55,893 nt of DNA from an uncultured Erysipelothrix sp. (GCA_947631935.1 CANRNG010000003.1:1-55893); one strand, 5' to 3'; shown: positions 7,094-16,230, counted from the first letter of the stretch. Notes: generated by a model from the sequence alone, not told the origin. Made by a program: numbers and translations.

Positions 7094-9123
7094 TAATCCA
7101 CCTCTCGAATCGGAGAAATCGTAAACTCTCCAACACTTCCAGGACTACCAGGAGTACCAGGTGTACTACCACCAGAATCTCCCCCAGTACCTTCAATAAA
7201 AATAAAGTCCGCAAGAATTGTATCAACAAATGATTTATCTAATGTGGAATTAAAATCAATTTTTGCACCACCGGAAATACTTACGTTTTTTGCTACTACA
7301 GCTCCGGTAACATGGGCGGAACCAGAGATTGTTAAATCAGCTTGCGGTACAAATAGTAAAGGAAAATTATGGGTTCCGTAATCGGGTACTTTAACTGATG
7401 TTCCTTCAGCACTGACAAAAATTGAGTCAAAGGAACCTCCAATTTCTAAATTCATATTTTGAGTAAAGAAAGTTGCATAAAGTGGGTTGCTACCCCAGTT
7501 TGTAGTAGTTAAGGTTAATCCTTTACCGTTAGAATCCGTTGTTTCATAAACCACTATTTGTAATTTAGAAGGATCATTTGTATAACTACCATTCAAACTA
7601 TCCCTCGTATTAATAGATACAGGAACAATGTTGAGATTGCTGCTCGTAATTTTATCGCCATTACCAACTACATATATTCTCAAGGAACCAGTTCCTATAA
7701 TTTCAATATATCTATCTATATGTAGCGATTTTGTTACAATGGATATGTCTTTGTCACCTATAAAAATTCGTGTGGGATCACTCGAATTGTGCCCTCCTTC
7801 AAGATACATACTATTATATTTGAAATCACTATGTTCAGAAAATAAACCAGGATTTATAGGAAATACACTGGGCTTATTCCATACATTTGAAGTCTTATAG
7901 TTTAAATTCGCATCAACAATCGTATATTGGTTATTACTCGATCCTGTAATGGTAATAGGGGAAATTGTAGATACTAAGGGCTTAACATCTTCATAAATGG
8001 GGCGATCAGGCAATTTAACTTTTGGTACATAACTTTCGTAGTCTTCCACATTATCTAAAACAAAATCATCCTTAAAATAATCACGATAATCGTAGACAAT
8101 TGAAGACCCTTCCAACTCAGGATCTTGTCCAAATATCAAATGATTTTGAATAATCTGACCTTTATTACTTTGAAGTACATCCTCAAAAGGATCAAAATTG
8201 TTTGGATCATAGAAAATAATATGATCTATTGTAGTTCGGTTGCTAGTATCGATTAAATATTCTTTGTCCTTCATATCGTAGGGAACAAGTAGGTAATTTA
8301 CCTTGGTACTATTCGAAGGTTGAGTATTTATAAACGTTCCATTACCTTTTAAAACTATCGCATGAATGGTTACATCTTGACTAATAGTAACCAAAACGTT
8401 TCCTGAAGTAATAAATACAGGCTTTGGATTCCCACTAGTTATTTTTTTATTGAAGGTGATATTCTTATTCGTTACAATAGGACCCGACATAGTAGTCTGA
8501 GCTCCATTGCTTATATATATTGGACGGTTCGTAATTATTGGTCCACCAATGGAAGGAAAGTCACCAATATTTAGATTGCTTGGTGTTGCACTTTGATCAA
8601 GTAATAACACCGCATCAGGTTGATAATAAGTTCCTTCTGTTCCATCAGTTGGATCTGTTGCGACTCTTAATCTAATAAAAGTTTCAACACTTCTTGAAGT
8701 ATCTACCAGGTGTCCATTTGATGCAAGCCTAAAAAGCATGATGTCGCCGTCTGTTCCCTCATAGGAAAAAGCGGTATCTGCCCATGCTTCTTGGTTCATG
8801 ACATTTCCATATTCTATGCGTTTGGAATCATCTTCCATGGTGATTAAATTTTTAAATTCTGATTCAATTTCTAAGCCTGATTTAGGCGTGCTCAGTGATT
8901 CATAGTAAGCTTTAAAGTCATCAATCGTTTCGTTAAGTCCCGATTCTGCAACGTAGTAGGCAGAAGATAAGTTAGTTGTTTTTTGGGTACGCAAAAAGTT
9001 CGAGTGAGCCATCATGGTTGCGGCCACAACAACGATCACAAGCGTCAAGAAAACAACCATCACAGTAACGAGTGCGACGCCATCCTTTTTCTTAAGGATT
9101 TCTGAGATAGATCCTCTTTTCAT
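7093..9123 (-). CDS. Large PilX-like minor pilus protein
   Basis: This protein has 676 residues. The N-terminus (KKKDGVALVTVMVVFLTL, then AYYVAESGLNE) is of the PilX N-terminal type: pilin-like helix without Glu5. The body is extracytoplasmic, rich in Asn, Ser, Thr and Ile, with recurrent short beta-strand runs such as GGPIITNRPIYISNG and SGPIVTNKNI, suggesting a right-handed beta-helix or beta-sandwich passenger. Near the C-terminus is a Gly/Pro/Ser linker (GTPGSPGSVG). It has no cysteines I could find. It overlaps the upstream minor pilin by 32 bases. A role as tip or adhesin subunit is inference; no binding domain is recognisable. Confidence 0.75.
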   Translation of the reverse strand: MKRGSISEILKKKDGVALVTVMVVFLTLVIVVVAATMMAHSNFLRTQKTTNLSSAYYVAESGLNETIDDFKAYYESLSTPKSGLEIESEFKNLITMEDDSKRIEYGNVMNQEAWADTAFSYEGTDGDIMLFRLASNGHLVDTSRSVETFIRLRVATDPTDGTEGTYYQPDAVLLLDQSATPSNLNIGDFPSIGGPIITNRPIYISNGAQTTMSGPIVTNKNITFNKKITSGNPKPVFITSGNVLVTISQDVTIHAIVLKGNGTFINTQPSNSTKVNYLLVPYDMKDKEYLIDTSNRTTIDHIIFYDPNNFDPFEDVLQSNKGQIIQNHLIFGQDPELEGSSIVYDYRDYFKDDFVLDNVEDYESYVPKVKLPDRPIYEDVKPLVSTISPITITGSSNNQYTIVDANLNYKTSNVWNKPSVFPINPGLFSEHSDFKYNSMYLEGGHNSSDPTRIFIGDKDISIVTKSLHIDRYIEIIGTGSLRIYVVGNGDKITSSNLNIVPVSINTRDSLNGSYTNDPSKLQIVVYETTDSNGKGLTLTTTNWGSNPLYATFFTQNMNLEIGGSFDSIFVSAEGTSVKVPDYGTHNFPLLFVPQADLTISGSAHVTGAVVAKNVSISGGAKIDFNSTLDKSFVDTILADFIFIEGTGGDSGGSTPGTPGSPGSVGEFTISPIREVD

Positions 9124-9529
9124 GTTTAATTTCCTTCCCCTGATATTGACCGGTTATTTCAAAGCTCACATAGTTAATTTGATTGTCGAATTCTATAGAT
9201 TTAACGTGATCAATAAGCACGTTTCCATTTCTTATGAGTTTAGAGTCTTGGACACAATACTCAAATGTGTCATTTGTTATTGTATCAGTAATTGTTGTAC
9301 ACGTACCATTGGCTTCAGTTTCAATGGATTGACTTGATTTTCTAATATCTGATTCAATCATCAAAGCACTCGTACGAATGGCATCTTGTGCATTGATGAA
9401 TTCCGCTTGACCTTGACTCATTAGAAACGATTTAATAAAAACAAAATACACTGCCGATAGAATAATGCCTGTCACTAGCATGGCGACAATGACTTCAATC
9501 AGGGTGAATCCCTTTTTATTCTTAATCAT
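9092..9529 (-). CDS. Minor pilin (PilW/ComGF-like)
   Basis: This 145-residue prepilin has leader MIKNKKG, then FTLIEVIVAMLVTGIIL with Glu at mature position 5. The helix is followed by a segment with QDAIRTSALMIESDIRKSS, a pattern common in PilW and ComGF minor pilins, and a beta-rich tail. Two cysteines (CTTITDT and YCVQD) could form a disulfide. It overlaps the preceding minor pilin by 8 bases and the following PilX-like gene by 32 bases, so the three are probably made together as a priming or tip complex. Confidence 0.85.
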   Translation of the reverse strand: MIKNKKGFTLIEVIVAMLVTGIILSAVYFVFIKSFLMSQGQAEFINAQDAIRTSALMIESDIRKSSQSIETEANGTCTTITDTITNDTFEYCVQDSKLIRNGNVLIDHVKSIEFDNQINYVSFEITGQYQGKEIKHEKRIYLRNP

Positions 9530-9914
9530 ATCGAAGCCACTCTACCGTTTCGAAGACTTGTCTATCGGATTTTACAATGACCTTCACAAGATTGTCTGTG
9601 TCTGAAAATTCTAACTTAACTGAATAATCAGCATTGTTAATTTCATAGCTACTGGAGAACTGTGTCTCAAGACTCTCGAGGTCATTTTCAGTAATGTGGT
9701 ATTGAAGATTTTCTAACGAACCTTGGATTTTGGCTTCATGAAGCAGTTCTTCCACGACCAAAACCCCAATCTCTTGAGCATTGAGTTTGTGCCTGGATTG
9801 CACATTCATCAGCCCTGATTGGGTTAGAATAGGGAAGACCATTGTTACGAGAATCATAAAAACTGCCATTGCAACAACGACTTCGATTAGTGTTAAACCC
9901 CGTTTGTTCTTCAT
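9522..9914 (-). CDS. Minor pilin (PilV/GspI-like)
   Basis: This 130-residue prepilin has leader MKNKRG followed by LTLIEVVVAMAVFMILVTMVFPIL; Glu is at mature position 5. The C-terminal part is short and beta-rich (YSVKLEFSDTDNLVKVIVKS). I start it at the ATG at 9914, which has GGTGG four bases upstream; the frame extends four more codons to a TTG with no ribosome site. It is the first gene of the pilus operon, 27 bases behind the predicted transcription start. Confidence 0.82.
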   Translation of the reverse strand: MKNKRGLTLIEVVVAMAVFMILVTMVFPILTQSGLMNVQSRHKLNAQEIGVLVVEELLHEAKIQGSLENLQYHITENDLESLETQFSSSYEINNADYSVKLEFSDTDNLVKVIVKSDRQVFETVEWLRYD

Positions 9915-9947
9915 GTTTCCACCCAACTCTTAAATATTTACTCTCAT

Positions 9948-9976
9948 ATTATAATGTAAATCACTTTCATTTACAA
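9948..9976 (-). promoter_or_regulatory. Promoter of the minor pilin-pilC-pilMNO operon
   Basis: On the minus strand TTGTAA (9971-9976) and TATAAT (9948-9953) are separated by exactly 17 bases, a good sigma-70-type promoter. Initiation would fall near 9941, shortly before the first minor pilin. Confidence 0.8.
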
Positions 9977-10437
9977 TAAGGAATGCCCATATACCCTTTA
10001 TAGAGTGGTATATTGGTATTTTACAATGAAAAAAACGTTTTTTTAATGAAAACTCTGAAAAAAAATAAACCTGCCGTATTAATTTCAGAAATATTTCGTA
10101 AATGTGGACAATATTATAGTATTCCCTTTGTTTTGGATGAAGTATCCTTTGATAGAAATGGACCCCTTAAGAAATCGAATGGTCTCTTCTTAAATAAAAA
10201 TACCTTGAAGACATCGATATTCCAAGGTATACAATTTAATTATATTATCTCATTTTAAAATAAGTGGGAAGGCACGCTCAACAATCACTTCAATTCTGGC
10301 ATATTTTCAATACCCTTTTTATATGATTTTTATTGAGCCTTGAAACAGAATCACCTAAAGTTCAAAAGATATAAAAACGAATAGTAAAAGCATGAATCTA
10401 AAAATTATATGTATCAGTTACATAGTATTATGCGCTT
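9977..10437. other. Gene-poor intergenic stretch
   Basis: About 460 bases between the pilus promoter and the APH-like gene. I see no gene I can support. The plus-strand frame at 10013-10258 starts with TTG, lacks a ribosome site and contains the hairpin at 10200-10230. The rest is very AT-rich; a short minus-strand run near 10256-10300 encodes a peptide with VERAFP that could be a decayed gene end, but it is too short to assign. Confidence 0.5.
10190..10230 (-). terminator. Putative terminator downstream of APH-like gene
   Basis: ATACCTTG (10200-10207) pairs with CAAGGTAT (10223-10230), with inner GAA/TTC pairing. On the minus strand the hairpin is followed by TTTTTATTT. It lies about 200 bases past the stop of the APH-like gene. 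The stem is GC-poor, so the strength is uncertain. Confidence 0.55.
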
Positions 10438-11307
10438 TTACTTAATATACCAAGTTGGAATGGTTGTTTGCATATTATTATACCAACGCAACACATCTTT
10501 TGCTTGATCAAGCATGTTATTAACTTCACTTTCCCCAAAGTGAACAGCCCACGGTATAGACGAAAGCATATTACTGCTAATGTAAAGTGCCAACAAATCC
10601 CAAAATTCAGGTGGTACTTCATTATCAAAATAACCATTTATGATACCTGAAGCAAAAACAGGAGAAGCTTGAACACACCAAACAATACGATTGAATTCTT
10701 CCCATGGATCCCCAAAATCAAAACGATCAAAATCAATGATAACCAACTTATGATTTTCAATCATCATATTACCAATATGATAATCACCGTGTTGAAAAGT
10801 TTGTGGCCTGTTCGCAAGTAAATGACGGTTACATTTTAAATAGTTAATTAAATTTTCTGCACCATCAAATTTAACAGAACACGCCTCATACATTTTTATA
10901 TTACGATCAATTTTCGCATTAAATCGGGTTTCCCAATCAGGCTGATTATCTATATACGGAGTTGAATGAATTACTTTTAGTATTTTACCCGCTTCTAAAC
11001 CATAGGTGTATTGTTCAGATGCATCAAGAAGAGGGATAACAGCTTCAGCATCCGTCCCATCAATCCAAGTCTGAACAGTGTAAAAATCCCCATCACAGTT
11101 CCCAAACGCTACTGGTGAACACATAGGAACGCCAAGAGCGGCTATTTGATTCTGTATATGATATATCTCTTCGCGATTGGCGCTTTTTTCTTCTGGCGTA
11201 ACCCTTAAAAAGTACCGAATACCTTGAGCTGTTGTTACACAATATTTTTTATCGGATGACCAACCTCTGTTGATCGGTACTTTAGATATAAAACTTATTT
11301 GTGTCAT
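10438..11307 (-). CDS. APH-family small-molecule kinase
   Basis: This 289-residue protein has the aminoglycoside phosphotransferase/choline kinase fold. The catalytic loop is HGDYHIGN (173-180), with Asp175 as probable base, and the Mg-binding motif is IDFDRFDFGDPWEEF (191-205). The N-lobe has the nucleotide-binding Lys region before VTPEE. Family members phosphorylate aminoglycosides, other antibiotics, choline or sugars; the substrate cannot be read from sequence. GGAGG lies 13 bases before the ATG, longer than usual. It is a single gene between two poor-coding stretches, so recent gain is possible. Confidence 0.8.
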   Translation of the reverse strand: MTQISFISKVPINRGWSSDKKYCVTTAQGIRYFLRVTPEEKSANREEIYHIQNQIAALGVPMCSPVAFGNCDGDFYTVQTWIDGTDAEAVIPLLDASEQYTYGLEAGKILKVIHSTPYIDNQPDWETRFNAKIDRNIKMYEACSVKFDGAENLINYLKCNRHLLANRPQTFQHGDYHIGNMMIENHKLVIIDFDRFDFGDPWEEFNRIVWCVQASPVFASGIINGYFDNEVPPEFWDLLALYISSNMLSSIPWAVHFGESEVNNMLDQAKDVLRWYNNMQTTIPTWYIK

Positions 11308-11392
11308 TGCTCAATTTGCGCCTCCAAAATTTAGTCTTGATTATTTTGCCTCGATAATAAAACGATTACATCACAATATGAATTCTATTAAT

Positions 11393-13039
11393 TTATGATA
11401 TATATTGTTCAATGGCTAAAGAAATTCTTGGGATGATTTGGTTCTTACGACTGACCACATCTGAATAGAATGAAATGGTTTCATCCTTTTCATTGGGGAA
11501 GGCCTCTAGCACTGCCGGTTTTAATTCCCCAGCACCCAGAATAATGGAACCATTATCAGAAACAGAAGTAAAGACAACCACCAATAAATCTAAATAATGG
11601 GCCTTGACGTACTCTTCCATTCCCTTATAGAAGTCATCCACAATCTTTTTAACTTCACCAAATTCATAGACAACCACTTGAGAAACCATGACGTTTTGGC
11701 CTTTAATCATAAATTTCTTAACGTCTTGATTGATAATATCGGCATAACTCTTTTTCTTAAGTGAAGTTGTTACACCAAATATATCTCTCGCAAAAGCTTC
11801 TTGTTCAAGTTCCGCAATCTCTGCCAAACGTGCACCAATCTTATGATCTTGGTGGGTAGTAGTTGGAGATTTAAAGTTAAGTGTATCAGAAATTAAAGCA
11901 CCCAGTAAAAGTGCAGCCATATTTTTTGGAATATCAATACCCTGTTCCTCAAATATCTTTGTGATAATTGATGCAGTAGATCCAATAATCTCATTTCTAA
12001 ATAAGATGGGCTTAGAAGTAGAAACATCGCCAATACGATGATGATCAATGACTTCTAAAATATCGGCTTCTTCAATTCCCTCAACGGATTGAGAATATTC
12101 ATTGTGATCAACCAAAATTAAACGCTTATTTTGACGATTCAAAACATGGTATCTGGAAACGAATCCATAAATACGATTTTGGTCATCCACTACGGGATAA
12201 GAACGATAACGCGTTTTAAGCATTCGCTTACCCACATCTTCAACATACTCACTCTTATTAAAGAACACAAGGTCTTTGGTCATAACTTCCTTAACAGAAG
12301 CCGAGAAGAAGATAAAACGTGAAGTATTTAAGGTTCCCAATGAAGACATAATAACAGCTGTACCGTGTTCCTTAGCTTTTTCAATTACTGAAGGTGCAAT
12401 CATATCCGTCCAAACCGTAATAATACCTGCAGCCCCTTTTTCAATGGCTTCCAGTTGTGCTTCAGAATCGTTTCCGATAATGACCAAGCGATCTTTAACT
12501 TCATAATGTTGAAGCCGTGTCGCTGCAATCGCAACAATGCTCACCTTCCCATTAAAATTAAAATCCAAAGGAGCATATACCAACTTACCCTCAATGGTTT
12601 TTGTGATATTTTCAATACTGGTGCGACTCAACATATCGATGGTATGTGCCGTATCTCCCACCGCAACATAACTCAAATTAGAATTTGTAATAACACCCAG
12701 CAGTTGATTTTTCTCATTCACAACCGCCAATGCTTGACGCCCGGTTTCACCCATAATTTCCATGGCTTCACGAATGGTGGTATCAATCGTAATGGTTTTT
12801 ACATCATCCATTTCAATTTCTTCCAATGTTGCTCTGGCATCTTTTAATAAAAGCGGTTGATTGATGTTAAAACGTTCTAATAAATATTTGGTTTCATCAT
12901 TAATGGGACCCAGACGACTGGCCACCGCATTGACACCTTGACGCTGCTTAAGGTGTGCATACGCAAGGGCCGACACAATTGAGTCTGTATCTGGATATTT
13001 ATGTCCACACACATAGACAAGGTTTTTACTATTATCCAT
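11393..13039 (-). CDS. ppaC: Manganese-dependent inorganic pyrophosphatase with CBS and DRTGG domains
   Basis: This 548-residue family II pyrophosphatase hydrolyses PPi. The DHH phosphoesterase part has VCGHKYPDTDS near the N-terminus (His13, Asp17, Asp19) and VIDHHRIGD further on, followed by the DHHA2 domain to the C-terminus. Between residues about 70 and 305 an insertion holds two CBS motifs flanking a DRTGG domain. That architecture is known for nucleotide-regulated CBS-pyrophosphatases, in which AMP/ADP inhibit and ATP or diadenosine polyphosphates activate. The standard enzyme without the insert is about 310 residues. It has its own ribosome site (GGAG) and follows the phosphatase gene by 53 bases. 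Confidence 0.93.
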   Translation of the reverse strand: MDNSKNLVYVCGHKYPDTDSIVSALAYAHLKQRQGVNAVASRLGPINDETKYLLERFNINQPLLLKDARATLEEIEMDDVKTITIDTTIREAMEIMGETGRQALAVVNEKNQLLGVITNSNLSYVAVGDTAHTIDMLSRTSIENITKTIEGKLVYAPLDFNFNGKVSIVAIAATRLQHYEVKDRLVIIGNDSEAQLEAIEKGAAGIITVWTDMIAPSVIEKAKEHGTAVIMSSLGTLNTSRFIFFSASVKEVMTKDLVFFNKSEYVEDVGKRMLKTRYRSYPVVDDQNRIYGFVSRYHVLNRQNKRLILVDHNEYSQSVEGIEEADILEVIDHHRIGDVSTSKPILFRNEIIGSTASIITKIFEEQGIDIPKNMAALLLGALISDTLNFKSPTTTHQDHKIGARLAEIAELEQEAFARDIFGVTTSLKKKSYADIINQDVKKFMIKGQNVMVSQVVVYEFGEVKKIVDDFYKGMEEYVKAHYLDLLVVVFTSVSDNGSIILGAGELKPAVLEAFPNEKDETISFYSDVVSRKNQIIPRISLAIEQYIS

Positions 13040-13092
13040 CTCTTTATCTCCTCATTTCTACTCTATATTTTAGCACATAAAAACATGAATTG

Positions 13093-13734
13093 TTATATGA
13101 CTAATTGTATAATGTCATTCACATTTCTTGCAATATATGTGGCCCCACTTTCACGCAATTCAGTTTCACCGCGAAACCCCCATGCGACGCCACAGGATTT
13201 TAGCTTGGCGTTTTGTGCGGTTTGAATATCCACATTGGAATCTCCCACAAAAAGAATGACCTCTCTACTCAGATTCATTTTATTAATTAGTTGATTCACA
13301 TGGAATGGGTTGGGTTTTTGTTGTCCATCAAATTGATCCCCCACCACATCCACAAAATCATATTCTTTAAAGTAGGTTTCAAATATCTTGTTTGTTAAAG
13401 ACTGTTCCTTATTGGTGCATACTGCGATGGGGATTTTATGTTGATTCAACTTTTTCAACATAAGTTCAATCCCTTCATAAAAAAGAATTGCATCTGTAAT
13501 ATGATCACGATAATCTTCCATAAAATCTAAAAGAGCCATCTCAAGATGAACATAGTTTTTCGGAAAAGCACGTTCAACCAACTTCCGAATCCCATTTCCT
13601 ACAAATTGATTATACATATCCATTGGGTGGGGTTCTAAGCCATGTTTAATTAAAGTGCGATTGACAGAATTTCCCAAATCATTTCTAGAATCAATCAAAG
13701 TACCGTCCAAATCAAAGATAATACCTTTAAACAT
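13093..13734 (-). CDS. HAD-family phosphatase (phosphoglycolate phosphatase-like)
   Basis: This 213-residue HAD hydrolase has motif I DLDGTLIDS (8-16), a helical cap (residues about 16-80), motif II with VCTNK, the motif III lysine in QKPNPF, and motif IV VGDSNVDIQTA. The layout matches the Gph/PpaX group acting on phosphoglycolate, PPi or sugar phosphates. The neighbouring pyrophosphatase makes a PpaX-like role tempting, but the substrate is unknown. Its start overlaps the end of the MBL-like gene by 8 bases, so the two form an operon. Confidence 0.85.
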   Translation of the reverse strand: MFKGIIFDLDGTLIDSRNDLGNSVNRTLIKHGLEPHPMDMYNQFVGNGIRKLVERAFPKNYVHLEMALLDFMEDYRDHITDAILFYEGIELMLKKLNQHKIPIAVCTNKEQSLTNKIFETYFKEYDFVDVVGDQFDGQQKPNPFHVNQLINKMNLSREVILFVGDSNVDIQTAQNAKLKSCGVAWGFRGETELRESGATYIARNVNDIIQLVI

Positions 13735-14395
13735 TTTTCACCTCAAATTGATGGTTTGTGAATTTGGGTTGATAGAACTTAAATTTATTGTTTGTTTGAT
13801 GCCACGCAATAAACGGATCGAGCTCGTTAAAATTAGTTGGGAACACATGTCCCCCCTCAATCCGATCCAAAATATATTCAAGACCATCAATATGACGATC
13901 GCCAAGATCTGAATTCACTTCTAATATTGCGATATCAAAGGGCTCATATGCTTTAATCAACTTAACTGCATTAAAGAATAACTCTTTCTCATAAGCAGGT
14001 GTTAATTTATTTCGATCATCTAGCGCATACAAGCTAAGATGGGATGCATACAATAATGTCGTATCCACTTCTTTTATAATATAACTCAAACCACCACTGG
14101 GCACTTGAATGGCAAAGACCTTCGCAAAACCCAAGTGTAACATGTCATCATGTTTCATTTTAAACACCTTACTATATGGAATCACATCCACATCATAAGA
14201 CAAGACCACGGTTTTAGAATAACTGAAAACCGATTGCGAATAATGAGCATTATCTTTATTTGATACAAAAAACAAAAGCGGTTTACTGTTTCTTAAATAA
14301 GCAGCTGGAAGACGTCCATCTACATAGTCAAAAACATAAACCGCTCGTTTTGTTTCTACGATATATCCGTTTTTATTAATATACTCCACACGCAT
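13727..14395 (-). CDS. MBL-fold protein lacking metal ligands (probable pseudoenzyme)
   Basis: This 222-residue protein aligns by eye with UlaG-like metallo-beta-lactamase-fold hydrolases: MRVEYINKNGYIVE at the start, then FDYVDG, LFFVS and DIAILEVNSDLG. The expected HxHxDH box reads NKDNAH (46-51), the HAGD Asp region reads YASH (116-119), and the late P-x-His motif reads PTN (186-188). Nearly all metal ligands are gone while the fold-defining segments remain. I choose the ATG at 14395 because GGAGG lies 9 bases upstream; the ATG at 14404 abuts it. It is cotranscribed with the HAD phosphatase. Function unknown. Confidence 0.75.
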   Translation of the reverse strand: MRVEYINKNGYIVETKRAVYVFDYVDGRLPAAYLRNSKPLLFFVSNKDNAHYSQSVFSYSKTVVLSYDVDVIPYSKVFKMKHDDMLHLGFAKVFAIQVPSGGLSYIIKEVDTTLLYASHLSLYALDDRNKLTPAYEKELFFNAVKLIKAYEPFDIAILEVNSDLGDRHIDGLEYILDRIEGGHVFPTNFNELDPFIAWHQTNNKFKFYQPKFTNHQFEVKNV

Positions 14396-14419
14396 AGTAT
14401 TCATCCTCCATAGATAGAT

Positions 14420-14448
14420 TATACCATGAGTTTACTGAAGTTTTAAGT
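14420..14448 (-). promoter_or_regulatory. Promoter of the MBL-like/HAD operon
   Basis: Minus strand TTAAAA (14443-14448), a 17-base spacer and TATAAT (14420-14425) with an extended TGG before it. The -35 overlaps the stop codon of the ABC exporter gene upstream. A GGAGG site follows before the start at 14395. Confidence 0.65.
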
Positions 14449-16230
14449 TAATTCTGATTGGCCATAGTAAAGTGATGCATAACGGCCACCCAGATCCAAT
14501 AAAGCATCATGATCACCACGCTCAATAATTTGACCTTGCTCAAGCACAATAATGGCATCTGAGTTTCTAACAGTACTCAATCGGTGTGCAATAATAAAGG
14601 TAGTTCGACCTTCCATAAGTCGATCCATGCCCACCTCAATCAAGCGTTCCGTCCGTGTATCAATTGAAGAAGTCGCTTCATCCAAAATTAGGATAGAGGG
14701 ATTCGCAACTGCAGCCCTGGCAATATTAAGCAATTGTTTTTGGCCCTGAGATAAACTGTCTCCAGTACCATCAATCACCGTATCATAGCCATTTTCAAGT
14801 CTTTGAATAAAATGATGGGCATTGGCCAACTTCGCAGCATCAATACACTGCGCATCGGTGGCTTCAAGATTACCGTAACGAATGTTTTCCATAATGGTTC
14901 CTGTAAAAAGATGGGTATCTTGAAGTACAGAAGCAATATTTTTTCGCAAACTATACCGGTTGATATCATATACACTGATATCATCCAAAGTTACCAACCC
15001 TTCATTCACGTCATAAAAACGAGAAATCAAATTGGTAATGGTCGTTTTACCAGAACCCGTGGAACCGACAAAGGCAATCTTCTGGCCAGATTTAGCCCAA
15101 AACGAAACATCTTTCAGCACTTTTTGACCTGGTTCATATCCGAAATTAACATTTTTAAAGACCACGTCACCGCGCACATCTTCAAGCACGATTTCATTTT
15201 CTTTGCTGGGTTCCAATTCCCAATCCAAAAGCTCAAAGACACGTTCTGCCGCTGCCAATGAAGACTGCAAGATTGTATAGTGGTTTGCGAGCATATTAAT
15301 CGGGCGCCCCAATTGACGCGTCATATTAACATAAGCAGACAAGTTACCCAAGGATAAACCGCTAAATATGGATAGATATCCACCGACAATCCCAACCATC
15401 GCGTAGTTAATGTTATTTACATTTTGCATCAGTGGGAACATTAATGAAGAAAGAATTTGCGCAATACGCATTTTCTTACGGTAATCATCACTCAAATCAC
15501 GCATGGTTTCATAAGACTTGGGTTCATGATTAAAGAGTTGCATGACCACTTGTCCTTCCACACTCTCTTCAATATAACCATTCAATTTACCCAAAGCATT
15601 TTGTTGGAGTTTGGCATATTTTCTAGAATACTTCACAATGGTTCTTGAAAGCAATGATAATAATGGGATGACCAGGAGTGTGACTATGGATAGTGTTGGA
15701 CTGAGATATATCATATAGATCACAGTTCCGACTAAAGTCATGGCATTCACCACCATTGAGGCAGCTGCCGTAGACAAACCCTCTTGAATTAAATCCACAT
15801 CATTTGTAAAGCGACTCATCAAATCACCATGTGCATTTAAGTCATGGTACTTTACATCAAGGCGCAACATATGACCAAACATTTCTTCACGAATGGTATA
15901 AACCGTTCTTTGAGATATTTTAGTCATGAGCCTTGCAGCATAGTAGCTCATTGCGATTTCAATTACATAGATGAATGCCAAAAAGATCAGTTTATTGATC
16001 AAAGCAAGCGTTACTTGGTCTCTGGGCATCAATCCCTTAACACCCAATTCAATGATACTCACAACCGGTGAAATGGCATAAGCAGTATAAAGGCCTCCCA
16101 AGGTAGACAGTCCTGACAAGATGATAACCACCAATAACATGGTTTTATTTTGTCCCAGATATTTTAATAAGCGTAATAAAGTTCCTTTTTGGTCTTTGGG
16201 CTTACCACGCGCTATAATACGTCGACTCAT
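14443..16230 (-). CDS. ABC exporter, fused permease-ATPase (second half of a heterodimer)
   Basis: This 595-residue half-transporter has six membrane helices in residues about 30-320 and an ATPase domain at about 360-590. Motifs are Walker A GSTGSGKT, Q-loop LQDTHLF, signature DSLSQGQKQ, Walker B SILILDEATSS and the switch His in IIAHRLSTVR. The signature is LSQGQ rather than LSGGQ, while the catalytic Glu after Walker B is present. It overlaps its partner gene by 4 bases. With the MarR gene upstream this suggests a regulated drug or lipid exporter; substrate unknown. Confidence 0.9.
   Translation of the reverse strand: MSRRIIARGKPKDQKGTLLRLLKYLGQNKTMLLVVIILSGLSTLGGLYTAYAISPVVSIIELGVKGLMPRDQVTLALINKLIFLAFIYVIEIAMSYYAARLMTKISQRTVYTIREEMFGHMLRLDVKYHDLNAHGDLMSRFTNDVDLIQEGLSTAAASMVVNAMTLVGTVIYMIYLSPTLSIVTLLVIPLLSLLSRTIVKYSRKYAKLQQNALGKLNGYIEESVEGQVVMQLFNHEPKSYETMRDLSDDYRKKMRIAQILSSLMFPLMQNVNNINYAMVGIVGGYLSIFSGLSLGNLSAYVNMTRQLGRPINMLANHYTILQSSLAAAERVFELLDWELEPSKENEIVLEDVRGDVVFKNVNFGYEPGQKVLKDVSFWAKSGQKIAFVGSTGSGKTTITNLISRFYDVNEGLVTLDDISVYDINRYSLRKNIASVLQDTHLFTGTIMENIRYGNLEATDAQCIDAAKLANAHHFIQRLENGYDTVIDGTGDSLSQGQKQLLNIARAAVANPSILILDEATSSIDTRTERLIEVGMDRLMEGRTTFIIAHRLSTVRNSDAIIVLEQGQIIERGDHDALLDLGGRYASLYYGQSELT

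Noticed and set aside
7093-9123. PilY1-type calcium-binding adhesin
   Set aside because: No VWA domain, MIDAS motif or calcium-binding loop is visible; the PilX-like N-terminus is a better description.
10013-10258. Plus-strand 81-codon frame between the pilus promoter and the APH-like gene
   Set aside because: It starts with TTG, has no ribosome site, has low-complexity AT-rich composition and contains the hairpin of a minus-strand terminator.
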